From positions 1,798,001 through 1,862,000 of the forward strand of contig NZ_CP132976.1 of assembly GCF_030864005.1 (NCBI RefSeq): DNA of 64,000 nt, written 5' to 3'. The notes beneath the pieces were generated by a model. That model was not told where the DNA came from. It made no database searches and saw only the letters and a list, made by a program, of their open reading frames with translations. Positions 1 through 9,546 of the stretch are shown one piece after another (the stretch's first letter is position 1; each line of letters begins with the position of its first letter). The position numbers and the translations under genes were made by a program. The stretch is from Achromobacter seleniivolatilans (GTDB lineage Bacteria; Pseudomonadota; Gammaproteobacteria; Burkholderiales; Burkholderiaceae_B).

Positions 1-1
1 G

Positions 2-382
2 GGGCTCACCGTCTATACGTCGGCGTTCATCGCCGAAGTGGTGCGCTCGGGCATACAGGCCGTGAACAACGGACAGTGGGAAGCCGCGGGATCGCTGGGC
101 TTGCCGCGCCGCAAGGTGTTGCGCCTGGTTGTTCTGCCGCAGGCGCTGCGCGTGATCATTCCTCCGATGACAAGCCAGTACCTGAATCTGTTGAAAAACA
201 GTTCGCTGGCAGTAGCCATTGGCTATCCGGATATTGTGTCGGTCGTCAACACCACACTGAACCAGACGGGCCAGGCCATCGAGGGCATTCTTATCATCAT
301 GGGCGCCTACCTGACGGTCAGCCTGTCGATATCGATATTCATGAACTGGTACAACAAGCGCATCGCGCTGGTGGAGCGTTGA
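2..382 (+). CDS. Amino-acid ABC transporter permease, C-terminal part (gene starts before the window)
   Basis: Inner-membrane permease subunit of a polar amino-acid ABC importer. The open frame runs in from the window edge, so the N-terminus is missing. The visible part has the HisM-type cytoplasmic loop (EVVRSGIQAVNNGQWEAAGS with the following LG) that docks onto the ATPase, then PQALRVIIPP and two hydrophobic segments. It ends 1 base before the next permease gene. With the second permease and ATPase downstream it resembles the AapQ position of general L-amino-acid importers. The exact substrate cannot be read from this fragment. Confidence 0.9.
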   Translation, partial: GLTVYTSAFIAEVVRSGIQAVNNGQWEAAGSLGLPRRKVLRLVVLPQALRVIIPPMTSQYLNLLKNSSLAVAIGYPDIVSVVNTTLNQTGQAIEGILIIMGAYLTVSLSISIFMNWYNKRIALVER

Positions 383-383
383 T

Positions 384-1487
384 ATGAGCAGCACTACGCA
401 TATGCCCGCCGAAGCATTGCCGCCGCCCAGCACCCATGTGGGCGCATGGGCGTGGGTCAGGTCCCGCCTGTTTTCGTCGCCGTTGAACATCTTGATCACG
501 GTGTTGTTGGCGTGGTTTTTGTTGATGTCGGTTCCGGCGCTGGTGGAATGGGCGTTCATCAAGGCCAACTTCACGGCGTCTAACGCACTCGAATGCCGGG
601 CATCGGTGGGCGGCGCCTGCTGGGCCTTCATCGTTGAAAAGCATCGGCTGATCCTGTTTGGCACCTATCCTTTTGACGAGCAATGGCGTCCGCTGATTGC
701 CACCCTGATCCTGGTCGCGGTGATCGTGTGCAGCGGCATGCGCCGCTTCTGGAACGGCAAGCTTGCCGTCATCTGGACCGTGGGCCTGACGGCTGTGGCG
801 CTCTTGATGTGGGGCGGCGTGTTTGGCCTGACCTATGTGGAAAATTCGCGTTGGGGCGGCCTGCCGCTGACGCTTATTCTGTCCACGTTCGGCATCGCCT
901 TCGCGTTCCCGATCGGCGTCCTGCTGGCTTTGGGCCGCCGGTCCAAGATGCCCGCCATCAAGGCGTTGTGCGTCGTGTACATCGAGCTGATCCGTGGCGT
1001 GCCGCTGATCAGCCTGCTGTTCATGTCGTCGGTCATGCTGCCCTTGTTCCTGCCGGAAGGCTTCACCATCGACAAGCTGCTACGCGCGCAGATCGCGATC
1101 ATCATGTTTGCGGCGGCGTATATCGCTGAAACGGTGCGCGGCGGCTTGCAAGCGATCTCGAAGGGGCAATACGAAGGCGCGGATTCGCTGGGTCTGAACT
1201 ACTGGCAGCAGATGCGCAAGATCATTCTGCCGCAGGCGTTGAAGATCGTGATTCCGCCTTTGGTGGGGATTTTCATCGCCCTCTTCAAAGACACGTCGCT
1301 GGTCGTGATCATCGGCATTTTCGATTTGACCTTGGCAGCCAAAGCGGCCTTGTCCGACGCAGCATGGCGGGGTTTCGGGGTAGAGGCTTATCTCTTTATC
1401 TCGTTGATCTACTTCGTCTTTTGCTTTTCCATGTCCAAATACAGCCAGGCGCTTGAAAAGCGGCTGGCCACCGGGCACGCGCGCTGA
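384..1487 (+). CDS. Amino-acid ABC transporter permease (AapM-like)
   Basis: Second permease of the same importer, 367 residues. It is longer than the usual 220-240 because of an N-terminal extension with extra membrane segments and a periplasmic loop with two Cys (ALECRASVGGACW), as in AapM/BztC-type permeases of general L-amino-acid systems. The HisM-type EAA loop is present near the C-terminus (ETVRGGLQAISKGQYEGADS), followed by PQALKIVIPP. It starts ATG one base after the preceding stop, so translation is probably coupled. Pairing with the upstream permease and downstream ATPase supports an Aap-type importer. The binding-protein gene must lie upstream of the window. Confidence 0.93.
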   Translation: MSSTTHMPAEALPPPSTHVGAWAWVRSRLFSSPLNILITVLLAWFLLMSVPALVEWAFIKANFTASNALECRASVGGACWAFIVEKHRLILFGTYPFDEQWRPLIATLILVAVIVCSGMRRFWNGKLAVIWTVGLTAVALLMWGGVFGLTYVENSRWGGLPLTLILSTFGIAFAFPIGVLLALGRRSKMPAIKALCVVYIELIRGVPLISLLFMSSVMLPLFLPEGFTIDKLLRAQIAIIMFAAAYIAETVRGGLQAISKGQYEGADSLGLNYWQQMRKIILPQALKIVIPPLVGIFIALFKDTSLVVIIGIFDLTLAAKAALSDAAWRGFGVEAYLFISLIYFVFCFSMSKYSQALEKRLATGHAR

Positions 1488-1526
1488 ACCGAGCGCGTCA
1501 TCCGGTAAACCTGAAGGAGACCAAGC

Positions 1527-2267
1527 ATGTCGGATTCCATTATTCGATTGCAGGGCGTGAACAAGTGGTACGGCCAGTTCCACGTGTTGCGCAACATCAA
1601 CCTGGACGTGGCGCCAGGCGAGCGCATCGTGGTGTGCGGACCGTCCGGTTCGGGCAAGTCCACGATGATCCGTTGCATCAATCGTCTGGAAGAGCATCAG
1701 CAAGGCCAGATCATTGTGGACGGCACTGAGCTCACCAACGACTTGAAGCACATCGAGACGATCCGCAAGGAAGTCGGGATGGTGTTCCAGCACTTCAACC
1801 TGTTCCCGCACCTGACCGTGCTGGAAAACCTGACGTTGGGCCCCATGTGGGTGCTGAAGAAGCCGCGTGCGGAAGCAGAAGCCACGGCGATGAAGTACCT
1901 GGAGCGCGTGCGTATTCCGGAACAGGCCAAGAAGTTTCCCGGCCAGTTGTCGGGCGGCCAGCAACAGCGGGTGGCGATTGCGCGGTCGTTGTGCATGAAC
2001 CCCAAGGTCATGTTGTTTGACGAACCGACGTCCGCGCTGGACCCGGAAATGGTCAAGGAAGTGCTGGACGTGATGGTGACGCTGGCCCAGGAAAGCGGTA
2101 TGACCATGATTTGCGTAACTCACGAAATGGGCTTCGCCCGCAAGGTTGCCAACCGCGTGATCTTCATGGACCGCGGCGAAATCATCGAACAGAACACGCC
2201 TGACGCGTTCTTCGATAACCCGCAGAACGAACGGACCAAACTGTTCTTGAGTCAGATCCTGCACTGA
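1527..2267 (+). CDS. Amino-acid ABC transporter ATP-binding protein (AapP-like)
   Basis: ATPase of the importer, 246 residues, the normal size for the HisP/GlnQ/AapP family. Walker A is GPSGSGKST (about residue 40), the Q-loop region reads [11 protein letters not shown], the signature is LSGGQQQR, and Walker B is [12 protein letters not shown] followed by the H-loop THEMGFAR. It begins about 40 bases after the permease gene with AGGAGA as ribosome site. It is the last gene of the operon, followed by a rho-independent terminator. Confidence 0.95.
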   Translation: MSDSIIRLQGVNKWYGQFHVLRNINLDVAPGERIVVCGPSGSGKSTMIRCINRLEEHQQGQIIVDGTELTNDLKHIETIRKEVGMVFQHFNLFPHLTVLENLTLGPMWVLKKPRAEAEATAMKYLERVRIPEQAKKFPGQLSGGQQQRVAIARSLCMNPKVMLFDEPTSALDPEMVKEVLDVMVTLAQESGMTMICVTHEMGFARKVANRVIFMDRGEIIEQNTPDAFFDNPQNERTKLFLSQILH

Positions 2268-2274
2268 TTTACCC

Positions 2275-2301
2275 AAACCGCCTTCATGGCGGTTTTTTTT
2301 T
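2275..2301 (+). terminator. Rho-independent terminator of the amino-acid ABC operon
   Basis: AAACCGCC, a TTCAT loop and GGCGGTTT, followed by a run of T. It lies 8 bases after the stop of the ATPase gene, so it closes the operon. Confidence 0.9.
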
Positions 2302-2508
2302 GGTTTGATGGTTTCGTTGCCGAAAAGAACCAGAACGCCAAGCCAGCAGGTGTATCCCCCTCAAACGCGCATTAGTGATTTGGATATTCCGCCAGTGGCA
2401 CCCTGGCTGCCGATCACAAAACAGATATCAACATGCGGATTCAATCGTTCTAGCGCGTAGCCGCATCGGCCAGACTGCACTCTTCCCAAAGCGCATACTG
2501 GAACTCCG

Positions 2509-3378
2509 ATGTCCCTCCCCTCAGTCACCGGCCTGGACCACTACATCATCCGGGTCAATGACCTGCAGGCGGCCACCGACCGCTACGTTAAGCTGGGTTT
2601 CAGCCTGGCGCCTCAAGGCCGGCACCACCGCGGCACGCGCAACCAGACCATCATTCTGGATGCCAACTACCTTGAACTGCTGTATTTCCCTGAAGAGCTG
2701 AAGGCGGATTCGCGCTTTGGCGGTTTTGCCGATGCCTACGAAGGCCCGGTCTCCACCGCCTTGCAGACCACCGACAGCACGGCCGTACACGCCGAGCTGG
2801 CCCGTCTGGGCATAACCGCCGAACCGCCACTAAGCGGCGGACGTCCGGTGCATCTGCCTGACGGCAGCGAAGACGCCGCATGGAACAACACGCAATTTCC
2901 CGCTGGCCTGCTGGGCGTGCCCGACTTCTTCACCTGCGGCCACCTGACCCGCCATCTGGTCTACCGCCCCGAATGGCAAGACCACGCCAACGGCGCGCGC
3001 CGTATCGAATCGCTGATCGCCGTGCACCCCGATCCGTCATCGCTGCGCGCGGAGTATGAACGCGTATTCGGCGCGATCGCCATCAGAGAACTGCCCGATG
3101 GCGGCCTGCAAGTGCGGCGCGGCAGCCTGCGAATTGATTTCCTGAGTCCGGCAGCGTTTGAGCAACGCTATCCCCGCGTCCACGTACCCGCTGGTCTGCC
3201 TGCGTCCGCGCAAGGCGGCTGGTTCGCAGGGTCCGTCATTGGCGTGCGCGATCTGGCCAAGACCCGCGCGCTGTTTGATGCCAACCAGGTGCGCTACCAG
3301 GCCAACGCCCAAGGCGAGCTGGTGGTCGCGCCCGAAGACGGCGCGGGCGCATTGCAAGTCTTCGTGCAAGAGGCCTGA
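2509..3378 (+). CDS. VOC (glyoxalase-like) family protein
   Basis: A 289-residue protein of the vicinal-oxygen-chelate superfamily, glyoxalase-like domain. The N-terminus LDHYIIRVNDLQAATDRY..LGF is the classical first beta-alpha module, with His as probable metal ligand; a second such module starts near residue 240 (VIGVRDLAKTRALFDAN). No reaction can be assigned. It is the first gene of a nine-gene plus-strand run and its stop overlaps the region of the next start. About 200 bases upstream are non-coding and probably hold the operon promoter. An alternative frame starting upstream is a shadow. Confidence 0.85.
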   Translation: MSLPSVTGLDHYIIRVNDLQAATDRYVKLGFSLAPQGRHHRGTRNQTIILDANYLELLYFPEELKADSRFGGFADAYEGPVSTALQTTDSTAVHAELARLGITAEPPLSGGRPVHLPDGSEDAAWNNTQFPAGLLGVPDFFTCGHLTRHLVYRPEWQDHANGARRIESLIAVHPDPSSLRAEYERVFGAIAIRELPDGGLQVRRGSLRIDFLSPAAFEQRYPRVHVPAGLPASAQGGWFAGSVIGVRDLAKTRALFDANQVRYQANAQGELVVAPEDGAGALQVFVQEA

Positions 3379-3379
3379 T

Positions 3380-4489
3380 GTGACGCAGCTTCTGCCTGAT
3401 TATTGGGACTGCTTTTCCGCAGATTACTCAGCCGCTCGCCGCGCCTTCGTGGCTGCGGCCACGCAGCGCGGCGCCGCGCTGTCCCGACATGAACACCCCA
3501 CGCTAAAAGACCCCCACGGCGAACCCCTCAGCGTAGACGTCGCAGTGCTGGGCCGCGCCGGCGCGAAACGCACTCACCTTGCCATCAGCGGCACGCATGG
3601 ACTGGAAGGCGCGGCAGGTTCCGCCGTGCAGATCGCTTGGCTGCGCGCCGACGGCGGTATTCCGCTGCCTGAGGACGTCAACGTCGTGCTCGTGCATGCG
3701 CTAAACCCTTACGGCTATGCCTACGACACCCGTACGACTGAAAACAATGTCGATCTGAATCGCAACTTCATTGATCACACCCAGCCTACGCCGCCCAACC
3801 CCCACTACGCGGAACTGCACCCGCACCTGATTCCCGCGCTATGGACGGAAGCCAGCCTGGAGGCCGGCGCATTGGCCGTCGAACGATTCCGCGAAACGCA
3901 CGGCGCTGACGCATTGTTCAACACCACCGCCAGCGGCCAGTACACCCATCCCGATGGTCTGGTGTACGGCGGCAGCGGCCCGGAATGGTCCAACCGCACA
4001 CTGCGCCGCATTGTCGATGAACACCTTGCCGCCAGCGAACGCGTGGCTTTTATCGACTGGCACACAGGCATCGGCGAATACGGCGAGCCCTTCTTTCTGT
4101 GCTTTAACGAGGAAGGCAGCGCCGAACAGGCGCAAGCCGCCAACTGGTGGGGTGCGGAGCGCGTGCGCGACCAGCGTCCACACGGCCTTGCCCGCCCGAA
4201 CTATCAGGGTTTGGTGTTCCGCGGCGTGCAACAGGCGTTGGGCGCACGCGCGCTGGCCGGCGCCGTCGTGGAGTTCGGCACACGCGGTTTGCAGATGCGG
4301 CCGGCGCTAAGGCTGGATCAGTGGCTGCGCTTCAAGGCGCCTCAAGCCTCCGACGCAGCCCGAGATGCCCAATTGCGCGCCGATCTGGTGGACGCCTTTG
4401 TGCCGGTATCCAGCGTTTGGCGGCGCAGCGCCGTAGCGCACGGCCTGGCCATCACGCGCCAAGCGATCGCAGGCGTGGCGTCCTGGTAG
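3380..4489 (+). CDS. DUF2817 family, M14-like zinc carboxypeptidase/amidohydrolase
   Basis: A 369-residue protein of the DUF2817 branch of the M14 zinc peptidase superfamily. GTHGLEGAAGS supplies an HxxE zinc pair, NNVDLNRNFID corresponds to the substrate-carboxylate-binding NR region, DWHTG gives the third zinc ligand, and VEFGT near the C-terminus carries the probable catalytic Glu. I take GTG at 3380, two bases after the VOC stop, rather than the longer frame that overlaps the VOC gene. No signal peptide is visible, so it is probably cytoplasmic. Inferred role: hydrolysis of an imported peptide or N-acyl amino acid. Confidence 0.82.
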   Translation: MTQLLPDYWDCFSADYSAARRAFVAAATQRGAALSRHEHPTLKDPHGEPLSVDVAVLGRAGAKRTHLAISGTHGLEGAAGSAVQIAWLRADGGIPLPEDVNVVLVHALNPYGYAYDTRTTENNVDLNRNFIDHTQPTPPNPHYAELHPHLIPALWTEASLEAGALAVERFRETHGADALFNTTASGQYTHPDGLVYGGSGPEWSNRTLRRIVDEHLAASERVAFIDWHTGIGEYGEPFFLCFNEEGSAEQAQAANWWGAERVRDQRPHGLARPNYQGLVFRGVQQALGARALAGAVVEFGTRGLQMRPALRLDQWLRFKAPQASDAARDAQLRADLVDAFVPVSSVWRRSAVAHGLAITRQAIAGVASW

Positions 4490-4543
4490 CGCTCACCGCC
4501 AATCGTCCTAGTCAAGAAACCACCCCTATCTCATCTGGTCATC

Positions 4544-5557
4544 ATGAAAGCAATCGTTTTGCGTGAACACGGCGGCAGCGACAAGCTGCGCTACGAAACC
4601 AATTTTCCCGACCCCGTCGCGGGTCCCGATGACGTGGTCATCCGCGTACGCGCGTCATCGCTGAACTACCACGACGTTTTCACCCGCCGCGGCATGCCCG
4701 GCATCAAGCTGCCCTTCCCCGTCATCATCGGCCTGGATGTGGCGGGTGAAATCGTGCATACCGGCGCCAACGTGCGCGACTGGAAGGCCGGAGACCGCGT
4801 GCTGGTGGACCCGATCGACCGCGTTGATGGCGGACTGGTGGGCGAGACCATTCATGGCGGTCTTGCCGAGCTGTGCCGCGTGCCTGCCCACCAGCTGCTG
4901 CGCCTGCCCGACGAGGTCAGCTTTGAGCAGGCGGCCGCGCTGCCCGTGGCTTATGGCACCGCGCTGCGCATGATGAATCGCATCGGACAAGTGCAACCGG
5001 GCGAAAAGGTACTGATCCTGGGCGCCAGCGGCGGCGTGGGCGTATGCGCGGTGCAATTGGCCAAGCTGGCCGGCGCGGAAGTCATCGCGTGCGCAGGCAC
5101 CGCCGAGAAAGGCGAAGCGCTGCGCGCGCTGGGCGCCGACCACATCATTCTGTACACCGAAGAAGACTTCCTGAAAGCCGTGCAAGAACGCTTCGGCAAA
5201 CCCGCGCGCCGCCGCGGTGCCAAGGCTGGCGGCGTGGACGTGGTGGTGAACTTTACCGGCGGCGACACCTGGGTCAAGTCGCTGCGCTGCCTGCGCCTGG
5301 GCGGTCGCCTGCTGACCTGCGGTGCGACGGCCGGCTTCGACCCCAAGGAAGACTTGCGCTACATCTGGACGTTCGAGCTGCAAATTCGCGGCTCCAACGG
5401 CTGGGACCGCGAAGATCTGCATGAATTGCTGGAGCTGGTGCGCGACGGCCGCCTGCATGTGCAGGTGGATCGCAGCTGGCCCCTGGAACAAGGCGCCGAA
5501 GCGCTGGCGTCGCTGGAAGATCGCAAGATCGTCGGCAAAGTGCTGGTGACTTCATGA
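4544..5557 (+). CDS. MDR family NADPH:quinone reductase-like oxidoreductase
   Basis: A 337-residue medium-chain dehydrogenase/reductase. The N-terminus KAIVLREHGGSDKLRYE and the GroES-like fold segment SLNYHDVFTRRG are typical of the quinone-reductase/acryloyl-CoA-reductase branch. The nucleotide loop is GASGGVGVCAVQLAK. The Cys cluster that binds structural zinc is absent, as expected for this branch. A short Arg-rich insert (KPARRRGAKAGG) precedes VDVVVN. Its stop overlaps the next start by four bases (ATGA), so it is translationally coupled to the thioesterase. Substrate unknown; an enoyl thioester is plausible from the neighbours. Confidence 0.88.
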   Translation: MKAIVLREHGGSDKLRYETNFPDPVAGPDDVVIRVRASSLNYHDVFTRRGMPGIKLPFPVIIGLDVAGEIVHTGANVRDWKAGDRVLVDPIDRVDGGLVGETIHGGLAELCRVPAHQLLRLPDEVSFEQAAALPVAYGTALRMMNRIGQVQPGEKVLILGASGGVGVCAVQLAKLAGAEVIACAGTAEKGEALRALGADHIILYTEEDFLKAVQERFGKPARRRGAKAGGVDVVVNFTGGDTWVKSLRCLRLGGRLLTCGATAGFDPKEDLRYIWTFELQIRGSNGWDREDLHELLELVRDGRLHVQVDRSWPLEQGAEALASLEDRKIVGKVLVTS

Positions 5558-5976
5558 GCGCCGTACTGAATGCCGAACAGATTCAAGCCAAGTTCGACGA
5601 TTCGCCTTTCATCGCATGGCTGGGCCTGTCGGTAAGCGCCATCGATCACGAGCGCGGCGAGCTGACCGTGCTGGCGCCGATGCGTGCGGAGTTCGAACGC
5701 GGCGCCGCAAGCGGCCAATGGCACGGCGGCCCCCTGGCTGCTGTCATCGACACCGTAGGCGACTTTGCCGTTGGCATGCTGCTGGGCCGGGGCCTGCCCA
5801 CCATCAACTTCCGCGTTGACTATCTGCGCCCCGCCGTGAACACATCGCTGACAGCTGTGGCCCGTGTGCGCCGCAATGGCCGCAGCGTTGGCGTGGCCGA
5901 CGTGGACCTCTACAACGATCAGGGCGCGCTGGTGGCTATCGGCCGCGCCACCTACGCCACGCTCGCCCAAGGCTGA
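5554..5976 (+). CDS. PaaI-family hotdog-fold thioesterase
   Basis: A 140-residue single hotdog domain. GQWHGGPLAAVIDTVGDFAV matches the PaaI/YdiI signature (HGG.....D), with the Asp acting as catalytic residue in the family. The rest (INFRVDYLRPA, then VADVDLYNDQGALVAIGRATY) is the usual beta-sheet of the fold. It overlaps the preceding MDR gene by four bases. Family members hydrolyse acyl- or aroyl-CoA thioesters, which fits the acyl-CoA ligase encoded further down the same operon. Confidence 0.88.
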   Translation: MSAVLNAEQIQAKFDDSPFIAWLGLSVSAIDHERGELTVLAPMRAEFERGAASGQWHGGPLAAVIDTVGDFAVGMLLGRGLPTINFRVDYLRPAVNTSLTAVARVRRNGRSVGVADVDLYNDQGALVAIGRATYATLAQG

Positions 5977-6002
5977 GCCGCCCCCTACACAAGGAATTCA
6001 TC

Positions 6003-7649
6003 ATGACTACGACTACGCGCCCCGGACGGCGCAGCTTTCTGACCCGTTCCGCCGCAGGCGGCCTGGCCGCGACCGGCCTGGGCGTGCTGCCCCGCACGCT
6101 GCTCGCGGCGACAGACAACCCAGGCGCGGATGCAGGCCCGGCCCGCAAGGGCGGCACCTTGGTCGCCACCTGGGGCGGCTTGGAACCGCAGGCGCTGTTC
6201 GTACCGGGCGGCGGCGGCTCGAGCCCCTTCCAGACGTCCACCAAGATTCTGGAACGCCTGCTGAAGCTGGACGCAAACTTGAAGTTCCAGCCGGCGCTGG
6301 CGTTAAGCGTCACGCCCTCGGCAGACTTCCGCAGCTACACGATCAAGCTGCGCGAAGGCGTCACGTGGCATGACGGCGCGCCGTTCACGTCGGAAGACGT
6401 TGTCTACAACGTGCTGCAACACTGGAAGCCGATTTCGGCGGGTATTGCGCTGAAGTCGCTTACCGGCGCCACCGCTTCCGACCCGTTGACGGTGGTATTG
6501 AGCTTTAACGCCCCGGTGCCCGAATTCTTCTTGAATTCCACGCTGGCCGGCCAATACCAGCTGCTGGTGCCCAAGCATCTGTACGACGGCAAAGACCTGA
6601 TCACCAACCCCTTGAACAATACGCCCGTGGGCACCGGCCCCTGGAAGTACGGCAAGTGGGTGCGCGGCAGTCACGTCGAGTACCTGCGCAACGACAAGTA
6701 CTGGAAAGCAGGCGAGCCCAATCTGGACAAGCTGGTCATACGCTGGTGGTCCGACCCCGCCTCGCGCGGCGCCGCGCTGGAAACGGGTGAATTGGGCCTG
6801 GCCTATTCCAACCCGGTGCCCGCCCGAGACATCGACCGATTGGTCAAGACCGGCAAGGTGGTCGTGGACACACGCGGTTATCAAAACACCGCCTGGACCG
6901 TGACCGCTGAATTCAACCAACGCCGCGACATCGTCAACCGCCGCGAGGTGCGCCAAGCCATTCTGCACGCCATCGACCGCCAGTTCATCGTCGACACCAT
7001 CTACTACGGCCGCGGAAAACCGGCGATTGCACCCATTTTCAGCAGCAATCCGCTGTTCTTTACCGAGGACGTGCCGCGCTACGCCTTCGACCCGAAAAAG
7101 GCCGCCGCCTTGCTTGATGCCGCCGGCCTGCCCGTCAAGGACGGCAAGCGCTTTACCGTCAATCTGCTGGCCGCTGCCTGGTTTGAAGAAAACGCCAAGC
7201 TGGGCCAATACCTGAAGCAGGCGTTAGAAGACGTGGGCATCGCCGTCAAGCTGGACTCGGTAGACCGCGCCACGGCACTCAAGCGCATCTATGGCGACTA
7301 TGACTACGACATCGCCGTGTCCAACTTCACGTCGCCGCTGGAATTGGTGCCTACCGTGACGCAGTTCTTCACCACGGACGGCATTGTGAAGGGCGCCGCG
7401 TTCCGCAACGCCACGGGTTATTCCAGCCCAGAGATGGACGCCATTGTCGGCAAGCTGGCCGTGGAAACCGCGCCGGAAGCCCGCCGCGCCCTGGCCGCGC
7501 AGTTTGCCCGTCTGGCTTCGACCGATGTGCCCATCGTGCCGCTGGTGGAAATCCAGTCGTTCACGCTGGCGGGCAAGAAGGTCCGCAACTTCACCACCGG
7601 CGCCAACGTCCAGGGCGAAACCCTGGCCGACGTCTGGCTGCAAGCGTGA
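6003..7649 (+). CDS. Peptide/nickel-type ABC transporter substrate-binding protein, Tat-exported
   Basis: A 548-residue family-5 extracellular solute-binding protein (DppA/OppA type). The N-terminus TRPGRRSFLTRSAAGGLAATG has a twin-arginine motif followed by a hydrophobic stretch, so export through Tat is likely. Typical family blocks follow, including YTIKLREGVTWHDGAPFTSEDVVYN and VGTGPWK. A GGAATTCATC stretch precedes the ATG. It is followed by two permease genes of the same class. The ligand is unknown; family members bind peptides, opines, nickel or other amphipathic molecules. Confidence 0.93.
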   Translation: MTTTTRPGRRSFLTRSAAGGLAATGLGVLPRTLLAATDNPGADAGPARKGGTLVATWGGLEPQALFVPGGGGSSPFQTSTKILERLLKLDANLKFQPALALSVTPSADFRSYTIKLREGVTWHDGAPFTSEDVVYNVLQHWKPISAGIALKSLTGATASDPLTVVLSFNAPVPEFFLNSTLAGQYQLLVPKHLYDGKDLITNPLNNTPVGTGPWKYGKWVRGSHVEYLRNDKYWKAGEPNLDKLVIRWWSDPASRGAALETGELGLAYSNPVPARDIDRLVKTGKVVVDTRGYQNTAWTVTAEFNQRRDIVNRREVRQAILHAIDRQFIVDTIYYGRGKPAIAPIFSSNPLFFTEDVPRYAFDPKKAAALLDAAGLPVKDGKRFTVNLLAAAWFEENAKLGQYLKQALEDVGIAVKLDSVDRATALKRIYGDYDYDIAVSNFTSPLELVPTVTQFFTTDGIVKGAAFRNATGYSSPEMDAIVGKLAVETAPEARRALAAQFARLASTDVPIVPLVEIQSFTLAGKKVRNFTTGANVQGETLADVWLQA

Positions 7650-7659
7650 GCGTCGCGCC

Positions 7660-8631
7660 ATGCCGATCCGACTGATCCTGCGCCGCCTGCTCCAGGCCGT
7701 CCCGCTGCTGCTGGGCGTGGTGGTGTTGAACTTTGCCCTGATCCAATCCGTACCCGGCACGTTCCTGGACGTCATGACGGCCGAGCAGCAGGTCACCGAC
7801 CCTGCGTTGATCGAACGTCTGCGCGTGACCTACGGTCTGGACCAGCCTCCGGCCATGCAGCTGCTGAAGTACATCGGATCGGTGGCGCGGTTGGATTTTG
7901 GCTATTCGTACCGGCACAACCTGCCGGTGCTGGACGTGATTCTGGCCCACCTGCCAGCCACGCTCGTGCTGATGCTGGCCAGCATCGCCATCGCCGTGCT
8001 GGTTGGCATGGCGGCCGGCATCGTGTCCGCCGTCAAGGTGAATACCTGGTGGGACAGCGCCGTGTCGGCCTTTGCCGTGCTGTGTTTTGCCGCGCCCAGT
8101 TTCTGGCTGGGCATCATGCTGATCATTCTGTTCTCGGTAAAGCTGGGCTGGTTTCCAGTGGGCGGCATGGTCACCATCGGGCTGGACGGCGGTATCTGGC
8201 GGCAGGCGCTGGATGTGCTGCATCACCTGACGCTGCCCGCCGTGGCGCTGGGCCTGTTCTATTCCGCAGCGTATGCGCGGGTGATGCGCGCATCGATGCT
8301 GGAAGTCAGCCGCATGGACTACGTGCGTACGGCCTATGCCAAAGGCCTGACCCGCGCCGCCGTCGTGCTGCGCCACATTCTGCGCAACGCCGTGCTGCCG
8401 ATTGTGACCCTGCTGGGTCTGCAATTGGGTGCGGTGATGGGCGGCAGCATTGTCGTTGAAGCCGTCTTCAGTTGGCCCGGCATCGGCGGCGTGCTGTTCG
8501 ACAGCGTCATGAGCCGCAACTACCCCGTCGTGCTGGGCATTCTGGTGCTCAGTTCCCTGGTGGTGATCGTTGCCAACATCATCGTAGACCTGCTCTACAC
8601 GCGGTTGGATCCGCGCATCAAGGCTGCCTGA
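7660..8631 (+). CDS. DppB-type ABC transporter permease
   Basis: A 323-residue permease. The N-terminus MPIRLILRRLLQAVPLLLGVVVLNF is the standard opening of the DppB/OppB family, with six membrane segments and the ATPase-docking loop EVSRMDYVRTAYAKGL. I place the start at ATG 7660, ten bases after the binding-protein stop; the longer frame overlapping that gene is a shadow. It pairs with the DppC-type permease one base downstream. No ATPase gene follows. Confidence 0.93.
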   Translation: MPIRLILRRLLQAVPLLLGVVVLNFALIQSVPGTFLDVMTAEQQVTDPALIERLRVTYGLDQPPAMQLLKYIGSVARLDFGYSYRHNLPVLDVILAHLPATLVLMLASIAIAVLVGMAAGIVSAVKVNTWWDSAVSAFAVLCFAAPSFWLGIMLIILFSVKLGWFPVGGMVTIGLDGGIWRQALDVLHHLTLPAVALGLFYSAAYARVMRASMLEVSRMDYVRTAYAKGLTRAAVVLRHILRNAVLPIVTLLGLQLGAVMGGSIVVEAVFSWPGIGGVLFDSVMSRNYPVVLGILVLSSLVVIVANIIVDLLYTRLDPRIKAA

Positions 8632-8632
8632 C

Positions 8633-9523
8633 ATGTCCGTATCCCCTTCCCTGGCCGCGCCTGCCGCTGTCGTACCGGTCAGCCATCGCCCGGCCTCTTT
8701 TCTGGCCCGCTTTGCGCGCAATCGAGGCGCGGTCGCGGGCGCCATCGTGCTGTTGCTGATCGTCCTGCTGGCCGCCAGCGCCGGCTGGCTGTATCCCGTG
8801 AACCCGTTGCGCATCGTCGGCGCGCCCGAAATCTGGCCGTTTGAATCCTGGCGCTATCCGTTGGGCACGGACTCCATGGGCCGCGATATTGCCGCGCTGA
8901 TCGCCCACGGCGCCCGCGCTACCTTGCTGATCGGCCTGGTGGCTGCTGCCACCGCCACGCTGATCGGCGTGAGCATCGGCGCGGCCGCCGCGTGGTCGGG
9001 CGGCTGGATTGACGAAGTGCTGATGCGCGTCACCGAGCTGTTTCAGATCATTCCCAACGTGGTCTTTGTGCTGACTATTGTGTCGGTGCTGGGCCCGCAC
9101 ATCGAAACCATCACACTGGCAGTGGGGCTGGTGTCCTGGCCGCCCATCGCGCGCCTGACGCGCGCCGAATTCCTATCGTTCAAAGAACGTGAATTCGTGC
9201 AGGCCTGCCGCGCCGTCGGCATGAGCCCGCTGCGTATCGCCGCTGCCGAAATCCTGCCCAACGCATTGCCGCCCGTCATCGTGATGTCGTCGCTGGTCGT
9301 GGCTGGCGCCATTCTGTACGAGTCGGTGGTGTCTTTCCTGGGCCTGGGCGATCCCAATATTGCCAGCTGGGGCCGGCTGGTCGGCGAAGGCCGCAGCCTG
9401 ATCCGATCATCCTGGTACATCTGCGCCGTACCCGGCGTGGCCATCATGCTTGCCGTGCTGTCGCTGAACCTGGTTGGCGACGGACTGAACGACGCGCTCA
9501 ACCCCAAGCTGCAAAAGCGTTGA
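8633..9523 (+). CDS. DppC-type ABC transporter permease
   Basis: A 296-residue second permease of the peptide-type importer. It has the DppC signature region YPLGTDSMGRDIAALIAHGARATL after the first membrane segment, the docking loop EFLSFKEREFVQACRAVGM, and the closing block SFLGLGDPNIASWGRLVGEGR. It begins one base after DppB. In most operons of this family one or two ATPase genes (DppD, DppF) come next; here an acyl-CoA ligase follows instead, so the importer must borrow an ATPase from elsewhere. Confidence 0.93.
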   Translation: MSVSPSLAAPAAVVPVSHRPASFLARFARNRGAVAGAIVLLLIVLLAASAGWLYPVNPLRIVGAPEIWPFESWRYPLGTDSMGRDIAALIAHGARATLLIGLVAAATATLIGVSIGAAAAWSGGWIDEVLMRVTELFQIIPNVVFVLTIVSVLGPHIETITLAVGLVSWPPIARLTRAEFLSFKEREFVQACRAVGMSPLRIAAAEILPNALPPVIVMSSLVVAGAILYESVVSFLGLGDPNIASWGRLVGEGRSLIRSSWYICAVPGVAIMLAVLSLNLVGDGLNDALNPKLQKR

Positions 9524-9546
9524 GCCGCAACTCCCGGAATTTCTCT

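Noticed and set aside
1080..2276. Long minus-strand frame opposite the amino-acid ABC genes
   Set aside because: It is antisense to two clear ABC genes, rich in His/Arg/Gln as expected of a shadow frame in GC-rich DNA, and has no recognisable domain.
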